A stretch of 29,636 nt of DNA, taken from the NCBI GenBank assembly GCA_964389705.1, contig CAYMEO010000025.1, positions 1 through 29,636 of the forward strand, written 5' to 3'. The translations under genes and the position numbers were made by a program. Source of the DNA: PSLL01 sp964389705 (lineage in GTDB: Bacteria; Desulfobacterota_D; UBA1144; Nemesobacterales; CSP1-2). This document shows positions 8,098 through 15,313 of the stretch, one piece after another. The notes under the pieces are model-generated. The model was not told the DNA's origin and searched no databases. It was given only the letters and a program-made list of their open reading frames with translations. Every line of letters begins with the position of its first letter. Positions within the stretch are counted from its first letter, which is position 1.

Positions 8098-9267
8098 TTA
8101 TTCCTCTTTTTGTTCTTCTCTTTTCTTATGTTCCGATGGATTTATCTTTTTATTTTTCTCTCCTAGGTTGAGTCCGCTTTCCTTTAAGGCTCGTCTCTCT
8201 TCAAAACCCTGTTGTCTTGATGGCTTACTAAACCCCTCTCTATATACGGGCATTTGATTAATCTCACCGCCTTTGGGTAGTTTCTCTTTAAACTCTCTTT
8301 GTTTAGATGGTTTAATTTCTTCCCCTCTATATACTATAGGTTGATTAATCTCACCGTCCTTTAAACTAGGCTCCCTTTCCAAACCTTGTTGCCTAGAGGG
8401 ATTGCCAAGCCCTTCTTCTTTATATATAGGTCGGCTAATCTGGCCATGTTTTATGGGTTCCCTTTTAATTATAGGCGGCGTCTCATTTGCTCTTTTGACT
8501 ATGTTCGGACGGAATACATACAAATTGTTTCTCTCCAGTTTGTTTACATCGGCACCATTTTTAAGAGCTTCATGAGTATCTATATTCCTATCTACTATGT
8601 TTACCTTCTGAACCCTTACTCCCGTAGCCCTCTCAACGATGTTTACACTAGGACCGTTGTTTATGACTCTATTATTGACAACTGTTATGTTATTTATATT
8701 CCTTGTGTTTCTTATTATTGTAATATTGCGTGATGGGGGAATAACTACAGAACTAATGTTAATACTCAGGAAGGAACTCGCAGGGACAAACACACAATGG
8801 CTGGGTCGTGTATAGTAGCTGAAGGCAATTGGTCCGATGCCTATTTCAATGAAGAAGTTGTTATCAGGTGGAAGGGGAGCCCATCCGATGTATTCGGGAC
8901 CCGTATACCATGTGACCCATGCGGGTGCCCAAACAGTACCAGGTATCCAGACCCATCCATAATCATCGGTGAATACCCATCTGCCGTAGTGATAGGTGGC
9001 CCATCCCCAAGGCTCATAAGAGACCCAAGTCCATCCGTAATCTGTCCAGACCCACCGCCCATTAGTGTATGGCCTCCAATCCGGTCCAACCTCTGCCGGT
9101 TGCCATGCATATCCGTAGTCTGGCATTGATATCCAGTTGCCATAAGGGGCAAGAGCGTCAAAGAACAAGTTGAAGCTGGCTGTTGTATATTCTTGGGCCT
9201 GGCTCTTATGTCCAATACCCAAAAGCATTGCCAGCGCTAGACCGATTACTGCCAGATTCTTTTTCAT
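8098..9267 (-). CDS. Trp/Tyr-rich exported protein, DUF6600-like, with a repeated C-terminal tail
   Basis: A signal peptide (residues 1-24, ending SQA-Q) leads to a domain at about 32-135 in which the pattern YG-x-W-x-W recurs (PYGNW, DYGYAW, DYGWTWVSY, HYGRWVF, DYGWVW). The segments WGWATYHYGRW and IGWAPLPPD are typical of DUF6600-type proteins. A low-complexity Asn/Ile/Val stretch follows (about 165-215). The tail holds about three and a half tandem repeats of about 30 residues (273-302, 303-331, 332-361 and a degenerate one to the end), each with a GEINQ-like and a KPSRQQ-like motif. The function is unknown; a surface or cell-wall associated role is a guess. The minus-strand neighbours are also exported. 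Confidence 0.8.
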   Translation of the reverse strand: MKKNLAVIGLALAMLLGIGHKSQAQEYTTASFNLFFDALAPYGNWISMPDYGYAWQPAEVGPDWRPYTNGRWVWTDYGWTWVSYEPWGWATYHYGRWVFTDDYGWVWIPGTVWAPAWVTWYTGPEYIGWAPLPPDNNFFIEIGIGPIAFSYYTRPSHCVFVPASSFLSINISSVVIPPSRNITIIRNTRNINNITVVNNRVINNGPSVNIVERATGVRVQKVNIVDRNIDTHEALKNGADVNKLERNNLYVFRPNIVKRANETPPIIKREPIKHGQISRPIYKEEGLGNPSRQQGLEREPSLKDGEINQPIVYRGEEIKPSKQREFKEKLPKGGEINQMPVYREGFSKPSRQQGFEERRALKESGLNLGEKNKKINPSEHKKREEQKEE

Positions 9268-9399
9268 TTATTCTTAACCTCTCTCTTATGAATACCTGTT
9301 TGGTTTCCAAGGTAAGTTAAAATCGCTCTCTTCTATAAGTTTCTTCATATATCTACTGTGTTTAATTACAACTTGGCTTGTCTTAGAGATATACCTACT

Positions 9400-9681
9400 C
9401 TAATCGTCTTCTTCGAATTCGTATTTATGATGTTTATACCATCCCTTATGCCTACCCACATACCACCCAGGGGGATCAACGATTATAGGGGCGGGTTGAA
9501 CAACAACAGCAGGGGGATATACAACAACTGGAGCGGGAGCTACAAGAACCGATGGAGGAGCAACCACAACTGGAGCCGGAATACCTACACCGAGATTAAA
9601 AAAAACATCTGTTCGTGCCATTGATGTTGCTGGAATTAAAAGAACCACCAAAAGGGTAGCCAATAGAATTATCCTCTTCAT
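9400..9681 (-). CDS. Small secreted Pro/Val-rich protein
   Basis: The 93-residue protein has a clear signal peptide (MKRIILLATLLVVLLIPATSMA). A segment of alternating Val and Pro/Ala (APVVVAPPSVLVAPAPVVV and so on, about 36-70) follows, and it ends in a His/Tyr/Lys/Glu tail (GWYKHHKYEFEEDD). Similar small Pro-Val proteins occur in many Gram-negative bacteria without a known role. Two copies of GTTAATAT lie upstream at 9701-9716 in an AT-rich putative promoter. The opposite strand is also open here, but its translation is low complexity and I treat it as a shadow. Confidence 0.7.
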   Translation of the reverse strand: MKRIILLATLLVVLLIPATSMARTDVFFNLGVGIPAPVVVAPPSVLVAPAPVVVYPPAVVVQPAPIIVDPPGWYVGRHKGWYKHHKYEFEEDD

Positions 9682-9741
9682 CTCCTAATCCCTCCAGTTT
9701 GTTAATATGTTAATATAATACCAAAATAACAATTACAGCTA

Positions 9742-9803
9742 TAAGGAGTGGGTAGATGAAGAGCAGATAGCAGATAATAGATGGGGTACCAACCCACTCC
9801 TTA
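9742..9803. repeat. Long perfect inverted repeat (12-bp stem)
   Basis: TAAGGAGTGGGT at 9742-9753 is exactly complementary to ACCCACTCCTTA at 9792-9803, with 38 bases between. It lies downstream of the stop at 9815 on the minus strand and upstream of the gene at 9681, so it may end or separate these transcripts. The plus-strand side is followed by GGGTTTTC, while the minus-strand side has no clean U tract. The loop is purine-rich with repeated AGAT elements. Confidence 0.55.
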
Positions 9804-9814
9804 GGGTTTTCTAA

Positions 9815-10189
9815 TTACTCGGACTTAGGCGTAGCCTCTGGTTTAGGTGTAGACATCTTCTTTTCGGCAGTCTTATGCTTTTGGGCTACTCGCTTTGTGT
9901 GTTGCTTCATTTCAGTCTTTCCCATCTTATTAATTGAGACTGCCCACCCATTCACATCCCTTATGGTAACTCTGTCGCCTACTTCTATACCTTTAAGCTT
10001 GTCGCCTTCTGCTGCAACATTAAAGGTTTGACCATTGGATTCCTTCAGACTGAGGATACCGTCCTCGATTGCCGATACTTTACCCGATACTATCAGCCCT
10101 TCATGTGAGACCTTTTTTGTTGCCGCAAGACCTAAACTGGTAGTTGCGACAAAACCCAATATGGTAGCAAAAGCCACTATCTTTCTCAT
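9815..10189 (-). CDS. Small exported protein with a beta-barrel-like domain and basic tail
   Basis: The 124-residue protein starts with a signal peptide (MRKIVAFATILGFVATTSLGLA). Residues about 30-92 form a single compact domain with the pattern SGKVSAIEDGILSLKE, then TFNVAAEGDKLKGIEVGDRV, then a final strand. It resembles the short OB-like modules found in many small periplasmic proteins. The C terminus is rich in Lys, Thr and Pro. It has its own promoter (10220-10248) and a good ribosome site (GGGAGG). The function is unknown. Confidence 0.75.
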   Translation of the reverse strand: MRKIVAFATILGFVATTSLGLAATKKVSHEGLIVSGKVSAIEDGILSLKESNGQTFNVAAEGDKLKGIEVGDRVTIRDVNGWAVSINKMGKTEMKQHTKRVAQKHKTAEKKMSTPKPEATPKSE

Positions 10190-10219
10190 TTTTGACTTAC
10201 CTCCCTATGGTTTAGATTC

Positions 10220-10248
10220 TGTATATATATAACTTGGGAAATAGTCAA
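10220..10248 (-). promoter_or_regulatory. Sigma70-type promoter for the gene at 9815-10189
   Basis: On the minus strand TTGACT (10248-10243) is followed after 17 bases by TATACA (10225-10220). Initiation near 10213 would give a short leader carrying GGGAGG ahead of ATG 10189. Confidence 0.6.
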
Positions 10249-10479
10249 AAGGTTTCTTAAGAAGAAGAGCACTTCACTAGGGGTGGATATTTTGGGGTTA
10301 GATAGAATAATAGATATGTAAGTTACTTAAATTTTTAGATTTTTATTGCGAGTTATAGGAAAGTAAAGTTGATAGGACTTAGTAAATCGGCGATTTCTCC
10401 GAGAATAGGAATAGAGTTGAATCCACGTTTCTGATTATAAGACATAGAAAAAACCCATTATTTTCCCTTGATGCCAGTG
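10249..10479. other. Intergenic stretch between divergent genes
   Basis: I see no gene here. The stretch is AT-rich and lies between the minus-strand promoter at 10220-10248 and the plus-strand promoter near 10480. No strong repeat or hairpin stands out. Confidence 0.5.
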
Positions 10480-10485
10480 TATAAT
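10480..10485 (+). promoter_or_regulatory. Putative -10 element (TATAAT) of the DUF3568-like gene
   Basis: A consensus TATAAT preceded directly by TG lies at 10480-10485; the -35 region is poor. Initiation near 10492 would exclude the upstream ATG at 10468 and supports ATG 10537 as the true start. Confidence 0.45.
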
Positions 10486-10536
10486 CACATTGATAATTTA
10501 TCAATATTTAAGCTAAAGGAGCCAGAGACCAGAGAT

Positions 10537-10932
10537 ATGAAGAGTAAACAGGGGCTGCTTATAACTATATTGGGTATAGGCTTGTTGATCAACAGTGGTT
10601 GTGCAGCACTACTATTTGGAGGGGCTGCTGCTGGAGGGGCCGGTACAATCCTATATATAAAGGGAGAACTACACTCAACCGAAGGGGTTTCTCTTGATAG
10701 GGCGTGGGATGCAACCCAGACAGCGATTAAAGATATGGGATTTACTGTTACTACTGAGGATAAAGACGCTTTTTCTGCCACATTGGTTGCTTTTACGGCT
10801 GACGGTAAAAAAATCCAGATTGCTCTTAATAGAAAAGCTGACAATGTAACTGAAATATCAATTCGAGTAGGGACGTTTGGTGATGAATCAATGTCCCATC
10901 TAATTCTTGAAAGGATACGGAGGCGGTTCTGA
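10537..10932 (+). CDS. DUF3568-like lipoprotein
   Basis: With the start at ATG 10537 the 131-residue protein begins MKSKQGLLITILGIGLLINSGC, a lipoprotein signal peptide with its lipobox at the Cys. It continues with the Gly/Ala-rich AALLFGGAAAGGAG typical of DUF3568-type lipoproteins. The mature domain has the family layout: a helix (LDRAWDATQTAIKDMGF), then strands (VTTEDKDAFSATLVAFTADG and TEISIRVGTFGD), then a terminal helix. An in-frame ATG 69 bases upstream is rejected because a TATAAT box lies inside that extension. The family is of unknown function and is presumed to be anchored in the outer membrane or the inner membrane facing the periplasm. Confidence 0.8.
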   Translation: MKSKQGLLITILGIGLLINSGCAALLFGGAAAGGAGTILYIKGELHSTEGVSLDRAWDATQTAIKDMGFTVTTEDKDAFSATLVAFTADGKKIQIALNRKADNVTEISIRVGTFGDESMSHLILERIRRRF

Positions 10933-10937
10933 AGGCG

Positions 10938-11338
10938 ATGAATAAATTTGGTGTACGCCATGAGAAAGAAGCGATACTCCTGAAGCGGATGCGTGAACTC
11001 AGCATCTGTGGGGGAATATTGAAGAGACCTTTATTCACTCCAGAGGCTCAGGTAGTCAAAATGTAAATAAGACTTCTACGTGTGTACAGCTCAGGCACAT
11101 TCCTACAGAAATCGTGGTAGAGGAGCAAAGGAGGCGTTCACAGGGATTAAACCGATTTCTGGCCCGTCGCCTATTGGTATCGAAAATTGAAGAGAGGATA
11201 CTCGGCAGAAAGTCTGCTGACCAGCTAAAGGGGGAAAAGAATTACAAACAGAAGAAGCGCCGCTACAGGCGAGCCAAAAAGAAGCTCACCTCTATTACAA
11301 TTAAAGGACAGGTCACAATACCTAAGGATAAACCTTAA
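10938..11338 (+). pseudogene. Frameshifted release-factor-like peptidyl-tRNA hydrolase (RF-1 domain, small type)
   Basis: Reading from ATG 10938 gives FGVRHEKEAILLKRMRELSIC, the start of the small RF-like family. After a run of five G at 11010-11014 the homology moves to another frame and continues GNIEETFIHSRGSGSQNVNK, TSTCVQLRHIPTE, RSQGLNRFLARRLL and a basic KQKKRRYRRAKKK tail. Loss of one base in the G run explains the shift. The conserved GGQ that reaches the peptidyl transferase centre reads GSQ (11051-11059). Living relatives are about 130 residues and are thought to release peptides from stalled ribosomes. The original frame stops at 11066. The altered GGQ argues for real decay, although a sequencing error in the G run is possible. 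Confidence 0.8.
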
Positions 11339-11478
11339 AGCTGGGTGATTAGGGTTGTTTTTGGAAAAGAAGAAGACATAGAGAGGATTCTGAAAGATAC
11401 ATAATCCATGGCGGAGACAAGGAGATAATTAAGACGGAAAGAAGAGGACAAAAGATAAAGAAGGAACTAAGGGAATAA
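11288..11478 (+). pseudogene. AbrB/MazE (SpoVT-AbrB) domain remnant fused to the RF-like pseudogene
   Basis: Directly after the basic tail of the RF-like reading frame comes TSITIKGQVTIPKD, the hallmark first strands of a SpoVT-AbrB DNA-binding domain. A stop at 11336 interrupts it. The same frame then continues VIRVVFGKEEDIERILKDT (11345-11401), similar to the second half of such a domain, and a further shifted stretch GGDKEIIKTERRGQK runs to 11478. No start codon for a separate AbrB gene is seen, and about ten residues between the halves are missing. I read it as a decayed antitoxin-type regulator joined to its neighbour by deletion. No toxin gene is visible. Confidence 0.55.
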
Positions 11479-11576
11479 TAGAGATTAAAGAGCCTTTGTT
11501 TTGAAAGTCCTTTGAAATTATTTAGTGCAGAGCTTTAAATCAATTACTGACCAATTCACTGACCACCAAAAGACTG

Positions 11577-11592
11577 AGACATGAGAATGTCT
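11577..11592 (-). terminator. Possible terminator hairpin of the tRNA transcript
   Basis: AGACAT-GAGA-ATGTCT is a perfect 6-bp stem just downstream of tRNA-Glu on the minus strand, and a short T run (AGTCTTTTGG) follows a few bases later. The stem is AT-rich for a terminator. Confidence 0.35.
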
Positions 11593-11614
11593 TGTAAGTG
11601 CCTGAAATTATTAG

Positions 11615-11689
11615 CGTCCCCGAGGGGATTTGAACCCCTGTTACCGCCTTGAAAGGGCGATGTCCTAGGCCTGCCTAGACGACGGGGAC
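11615..11689 (-). tRNA. tRNA-Glu (anticodon UUC)
   Basis: On the minus strand the acceptor arms GTCCCCG/CGGGGAC pair fully. The anticodon loop CTTTCAA lies between TCGCC and GGCGG, giving anticodon TTC, and the T arm is AGGGGTTCAAATCCCCT. The sequence closely follows bacterial tRNA-Glu. CCA is not encoded. It is the second gene of a two-tRNA transcript. Confidence 0.97.
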
Positions 11690-11723
11690 TTGGGTTAGGA
11701 ATTTTGAACTGCCATTATCGAAA

Positions 11724-11797
11724 TGAGCCGTGCAGGACTCGAACCTGCGACCCTCTGCTTAAAAGGCAGATGCTCTACCAGCCTGAGCTAACGGCTC
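11724..11797 (-). tRNA. tRNA-Lys (anticodon UUU)
   Basis: On the minus strand the acceptor arms GAGCCGT/ACGGCTC pair fully. The anticodon loop CTTTTAA between TCTGC and GCAGA gives anticodon TTT, and the T arm is GCAGGTTCGAGTCCTGC. CCA is not encoded. It lies 34 bases upstream of tRNA-Glu in the same transcript. Confidence 0.97.
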
Positions 11798-11810
11798 AAT
11801 GTAAACAAAA

Positions 11811-11838
11811 ACTATATCACGACATCAACCATTGTCAA
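11811..11838 (-). promoter_or_regulatory. Promoter of the tRNA-Lys/tRNA-Glu operon
   Basis: On the minus strand a consensus TTGACA (11838-11833) is followed after 16 bases by TATAGT (11816-11811). The first tRNA begins 13 bases further on, the short leader normal for stable RNA. It is the clearest promoter in the window. Confidence 0.75.
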
Positions 11839-11929
11839 AAACCTTTTACAAAGGGTTCTCGGAGAAAGGACAAAGGTTTATCCCTTTTTTCTCTGTAGTT
11901 GTGAAATTGAAGATGGTATTATAGCCAGG

Positions 11930-13075
11930 ATGATCTCAGGACTGGACAGGACTCAGAGAAGGAATTTTACGTTAGTAGTCACTGCAACCTTCTTTCTTTT
12001 TTGTAACTTTTCTTCTTTTTTTCTCCTCCCTTTATTCATTAAGAAACTAGGCGGCGATGAAGGGAGTATAGGGTTTATCATGGGCTCTTTTGGTATAACC
12101 TCTCTTGGCTCAACTCCCTTTGTCGCATTCTTGATAGATAAATATGGAAGGCGAAAATTCATGCTCTTTGGCTCTATCATCATGTGTTTGTCCTCGCTCT
12201 CTTACATTTTTATTACGCGACTGAGTCTGCTTCTTTATCTCTTTAGAGTATTTCAGGGAATAGGATTTGCACTCTTTTTTACCTCTGCTGGAACTGCCGC
12301 TTCGGATTTTATTCCGGAGGAGAGAAGAGGGCAAGGGCTTGGGATATTTGGAGCCTTTACCATTGCCTCTTACGCCCTAGGCCCGACTGTAGGGGAGGCT
12401 GTGATTGAGGACCTCGGATTTCAATCCTTTTTTATTTATGCCTCTTTATTTAGCCTTATTTCGACCATTCTTGTGTATTTAACCGAGGATGCCCATTTTG
12501 AACGCTCTATTGATCCGTATGGGCTTGATTTCTTTCGACTTGCATTCTCAAGGAGGTATGCTGTGCCCCTCATTTCAAACCTCATACTCGCAGGCGGATT
12601 TGGCTCTGTGCTCAACTTTATTTCTGCATATATAAAAACCAAGGGCTTGGATGTCTCTTATTTCTTTCTTACATACACCTTGACGGTTACATCCATAAGG
12701 GTTTTGGGAGGGGGGATCTCAGATATATTTGGAAGGAAAAAGATAGCCTCTCCAAGCCTGCTGTTTTTTTCTATATCCCTTGCGTCAATGGGTCTGATAG
12801 ATTCAGTCTATAGACTTGTTTTAATCTCTTTTTTATTCAGTATCAGCTACGGGATGCTTTACCCAACCCTCAGTGCACTTGTTATAGACAGGGCAAATCC
12901 CGATGAAAGGGGGAAGGCTATGGGGGCGTTTAACGCCTGCTTTAGCATGGGAACGAATTTTCTCGCCTTTGGATTCGGCTTAGTTGCGAGGGATTTGGGG
13001 TTTGTAGGGATGTATTCAATCTCTGCGACCCTTGTTTTTATCGGGTTTCTGGTCTTTACATTTTTTGAGCCTTAG
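11930..13075 (+). CDS. MFS transporter
   Basis: This is a major facilitator superfamily permease of 381 residues, about twelve hydrophobic segments, short for the family but complete. The cytoplasmic loop 2-3 motif is intact: LIDKYGRRK with Asp70, Gly73 and Arg74-Arg75. Its pseudo-repeat in the second half is GGGISDIFGRKK. FRVFQGIGFALFFTSAGTAASDFIP is typical of drug or metabolite antiporters of the DHA/YfcJ kind. The substrate cannot be told from the sequence, and no regulator gene is next to it. It lies 132 bases downstream of the divergent tRNA operon and 107 bases before trmI. Confidence 0.9.
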   Translation: MISGLDRTQRRNFTLVVTATFFLFCNFSSFFLLPLFIKKLGGDEGSIGFIMGSFGITSLGSTPFVAFLIDKYGRRKFMLFGSIIMCLSSLSYIFITRLSLLLYLFRVFQGIGFALFFTSAGTAASDFIPEERRGQGLGIFGAFTIASYALGPTVGEAVIEDLGFQSFFIYASLFSLISTILVYLTEDAHFERSIDPYGLDFFRLAFSRRYAVPLISNLILAGGFGSVLNFISAYIKTKGLDVSYFFLTYTLTVTSIRVLGGGISDIFGRKKIASPSLLFFSISLASMGLIDSVYRLVLISFLFSISYGMLYPTLSALVIDRANPDERGKAMGAFNACFSMGTNFLAFGFGLVARDLGFVGMYSISATLVFIGFLVFTFFEP

Positions 13076-13182
13076 GTTATTAAATACAGGGAGCATAGGG
13101 CCTTACTAAAAATCCTTTCTCTATAGTTAAGTTGGTGCCGTTCTTGAAAACTGTCTGTTTTTTATTTACCATTCCGAGCGAA

Positions 13183-13980
13183 ATGGAAATAAAGTCAGGT
13201 GATTTTGTTCTCCTTCTTTCTTCGGACGGTAAGACGTTTCTAATTAAAATAAAAGAGGGGAAGGTCTTTGGAACCCATTTGGGAAATGTCTCTCTTGGAG
13301 ATGCAATAGGCAAGAGATATGGAGAGGCAATCTATTCACAAATGGGAAAACCATTTCTTCTCCTTGAGCCTACGATCGAAGATAGAATGATGAAGGTTAA
13401 GAGGCTAACTCAAATAGTCTATCCAAAGGATGCGGCTTTGATCTTAATTAAGACCGGGGTTCAATCTGGAATGCGTGTAATTGAGTGTGGAGCAGGCTCA
13501 GGTGCGTTCACCATCGCCCTTGCAAATGCCGTATCCCCGGGGGGAAGGGTTTATACATACGACAGGAGAGGGGATTTTTTAGAGAATGCTAGAAGGAATG
13601 TAGATGAAGCTGGGTTTTCCAATATCGTGGAGTTTAAATTAAGGGAAGTGACCGATGGGTTTGATGAGACAGAGGTAGATGTTGTTGTCCTTGACCTCCC
13701 TTCGCCCTGGGAAGCCGTTCCGGCTGTATCTCGGGCAATTAGGGGCGGGGGAAGGATTGCGAGCCTATCTCCGACGTATAACCAGGTTGAAAAAACGGTT
13801 GAGAGTTTGAAAGGGGAGGGGTTTGTCTACATTGAAACTATAGAGGTCTTGGTTCGAGGTATACTCGTTCGCCCCGATAAGACGAGGCCATTTGAAAGGA
13901 TGGTGAGCCACACGGGATTTCTCACGTTTGGGAGAAAGACACTTCAGATATGGAATGGGGAGAAGGTGAAAACGGGATAA
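13183..13980 (+). CDS. trmI: tRNA (adenine-58-N1)-methyltransferase
   Basis: This cytoplasmic enzyme methylates A58 in the T loop of tRNAs using S-adenosylmethionine. The 265-residue protein has the small N-terminal beta domain of the family (KSGDFVLLLSSDGKTFL, then GTHLGNVSLGDAIGK). A Rossmann domain follows with the SAM motif VIECGAGSGAFTIALA and the motif VVLDLPSPW (NPPW-like position). ATG 13183 is chosen. An upstream TTG at 13132 would add 17 hydrophobic residues unlike the family, though ribosome sites are weak for both. Archaeal and actinobacterial homologues function as tetramers. It starts a run of RNA-related genes. Confidence 0.88.
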   Translation: MEIKSGDFVLLLSSDGKTFLIKIKEGKVFGTHLGNVSLGDAIGKRYGEAIYSQMGKPFLLLEPTIEDRMMKVKRLTQIVYPKDAALILIKTGVQSGMRVIECGAGSGAFTIALANAVSPGGRVYTYDRRGDFLENARRNVDEAGFSNIVEFKLREVTDGFDETEVDVVVLDLPSPWEAVPAVSRAIRGGGRIASLSPTYNQVEKTVESLKGEGFVYIETIEVLVRGILVRPDKTRPFERMVSHTGFLTFGRKTLQIWNGEKVKTG

Positions 13981-14057
13981 TATAGGATATGGAGGTATTT
14001 CTAGTCTGTGTTCTGTATGCTGAATTCTGCTTACATCTTTTCTATGGCTAAATAAAA

Positions 14058-15236
14058 ATGAAGATAAAATCGAGTCCTGAAGATTTTATTGTCGAGGAGA
14101 TTTTAACACTTCCTGAATTTTCGCCTTTAGGCGATTACTTTATATATAGATTGGAAAAAAGAGGGCTCTCTACCCTCGAGGTCGTAAACCGTCTGGTTCA
14201 TAGATACAAGGTACGCGATAGGGATATAAATTTTGCCGGGATGAAGGATAAATACGCCTTTACCTCTCAATACCTGAGTATAAGAGGAAAGAGGCTCAAA
14301 GGGATTAAAGAGAAGAATTTTGTTCTTACTCCCATTGGGAGAGCAGTTCGCCCAATAGGCCCAGACTTACTCATGAAAAACAGGTTTACAATTACAATCA
14401 GGGACTTAGATAGAAGTCAGGTTCCGATTTTGATAAATAGCCTAAATGAGGTCTCACGATGGGGCTTTCCAAACTACTTTGGGGAGCAGAGATTCGGCTC
14501 CGTAAGGCACGGCGAGGGGTTTTTGGCAAGGCATTTGATTCTCGGAGACTTTGAGGGCGCTCTAAGGCTGTATCTTGCTGGTTGGTCTTCAGAGGATAGG
14601 TCTATCATAAAGGGATTTAAAAAATTCGTGTCTTCCCATTGGGGAGACTGGGAGGGGTGTTTAAAGATTGCTCCACGCTCAAATGAGAGGAGTGTTCTTG
14701 CATATCTAAAGGATCATCCCAGGGACTTTCTGGGAGCGATAAATCTGATAAATCCCAGGATGCTTTCTCTCTATATGGCCGCCTATCAAAGCTATCTCTG
14801 GAATGAAATGGCATCGGATTTTATAAGGGTAAATTTGCCGGAAGATGGGTTGATAAGGTTTCCATATGTGGCGGGGAGGATGATATTTTATAAAATCCTC
14901 CCCGGGGATTTATTCCATGAATTTAAAGGCGTTGAAATTCCGCTTTTAGATCATAGAATAGAATTTTCAAATGGCAGAGTAAGAGGAGTTGCAGAGGGGA
15001 TAATTAACCGCGAGGGGATTGCAATTAGAGATTTCAGACTAAATAAGATTAAAAGGGCGTTTTTCAAATCGGTTCTAAGGAGGCTTATTGCATTTCCGGA
15101 GGATTTAGGGATTTCTGATCCGACTCATGATGAGATTTATCCAAATAGGTTCAAAATTACAATCTCTTTTTTCCTCCATTCGGGCACATATGCTACTGTG
15201 CTTTTAAGAAGGGTACAGGTAGGAGAGGGAGGCTGA
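14058..15236 (+). CDS. truD: tRNA pseudouridine(13) synthase TruD
   Basis: TruD converts U13 of certain tRNAs to pseudouridine. The 392-residue protein begins SPEDFIVEE, the usual first motif, and carries the catalytic Asp64 in FAGMKDKYA. PNYFGEQRFG matches the conserved NYFGxQRFG segment. The insertion (TRUD) domain spans roughly 140-300, and the C-terminal motif is FFLHSGTYATVLLRR. Length and order of motifs are normal. It follows trmI by 77 bases on the same strand, and both modify tRNA. Confidence 0.95.
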   Translation: MKIKSSPEDFIVEEILTLPEFSPLGDYFIYRLEKRGLSTLEVVNRLVHRYKVRDRDINFAGMKDKYAFTSQYLSIRGKRLKGIKEKNFVLTPIGRAVRPIGPDLLMKNRFTITIRDLDRSQVPILINSLNEVSRWGFPNYFGEQRFGSVRHGEGFLARHLILGDFEGALRLYLAGWSSEDRSIIKGFKKFVSSHWGDWEGCLKIAPRSNERSVLAYLKDHPRDFLGAINLINPRMLSLYMAAYQSYLWNEMASDFIRVNLPEDGLIRFPYVAGRMIFYKILPGDLFHEFKGVEIPLLDHRIEFSNGRVRGVAEGIINREGIAIRDFRLNKIKRAFFKSVLRRLIAFPEDLGISDPTHDEIYPNRFKITISFFLHSGTYATVLLRRVQVGEGG

Positions 15237-15313
15237 ATTTCCATAAGGCTAGAGTATAATTATGACATGTGGTTTTGAGAGCTTGTGAATCACCTTTCTA
15301 AGGAGGGGTATCT

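Noticed and set aside
8797..9215. Open frames on both strands inside the Trp-rich gene
   Set aside because: The codon composition of a Trp/Tyr/Gly-rich protein leaves other frames open. The translations are low complexity and lack ribosome sites.
9358..9624. Plus-strand ORF opposite the Pro-Val protein
   Set aside because: The translation is Asn/Arg/Gly low complexity, antisense to Val-Pro codons. The minus-strand gene has a proper signal peptide.
10468..10536. Longer N terminus for the DUF3568-like lipoprotein
   Set aside because: The extension contains a TATAAT box and would put 23 polar residues before a lipoprotein signal peptide.
10938..11614. Insertion sequence as the cause of the gene decay
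   Set aside because: No transposase fragment, terminal inverted repeats or target duplication could be seen around the pseudogenes.
11704..11898. Plus-strand ORF of 64 residues with CRTRTCDPLLKRQMLYQ
   Set aside because: It is the antisense translation of tRNA-Lys; this peptide is a well-known false gene product over tRNA genes.
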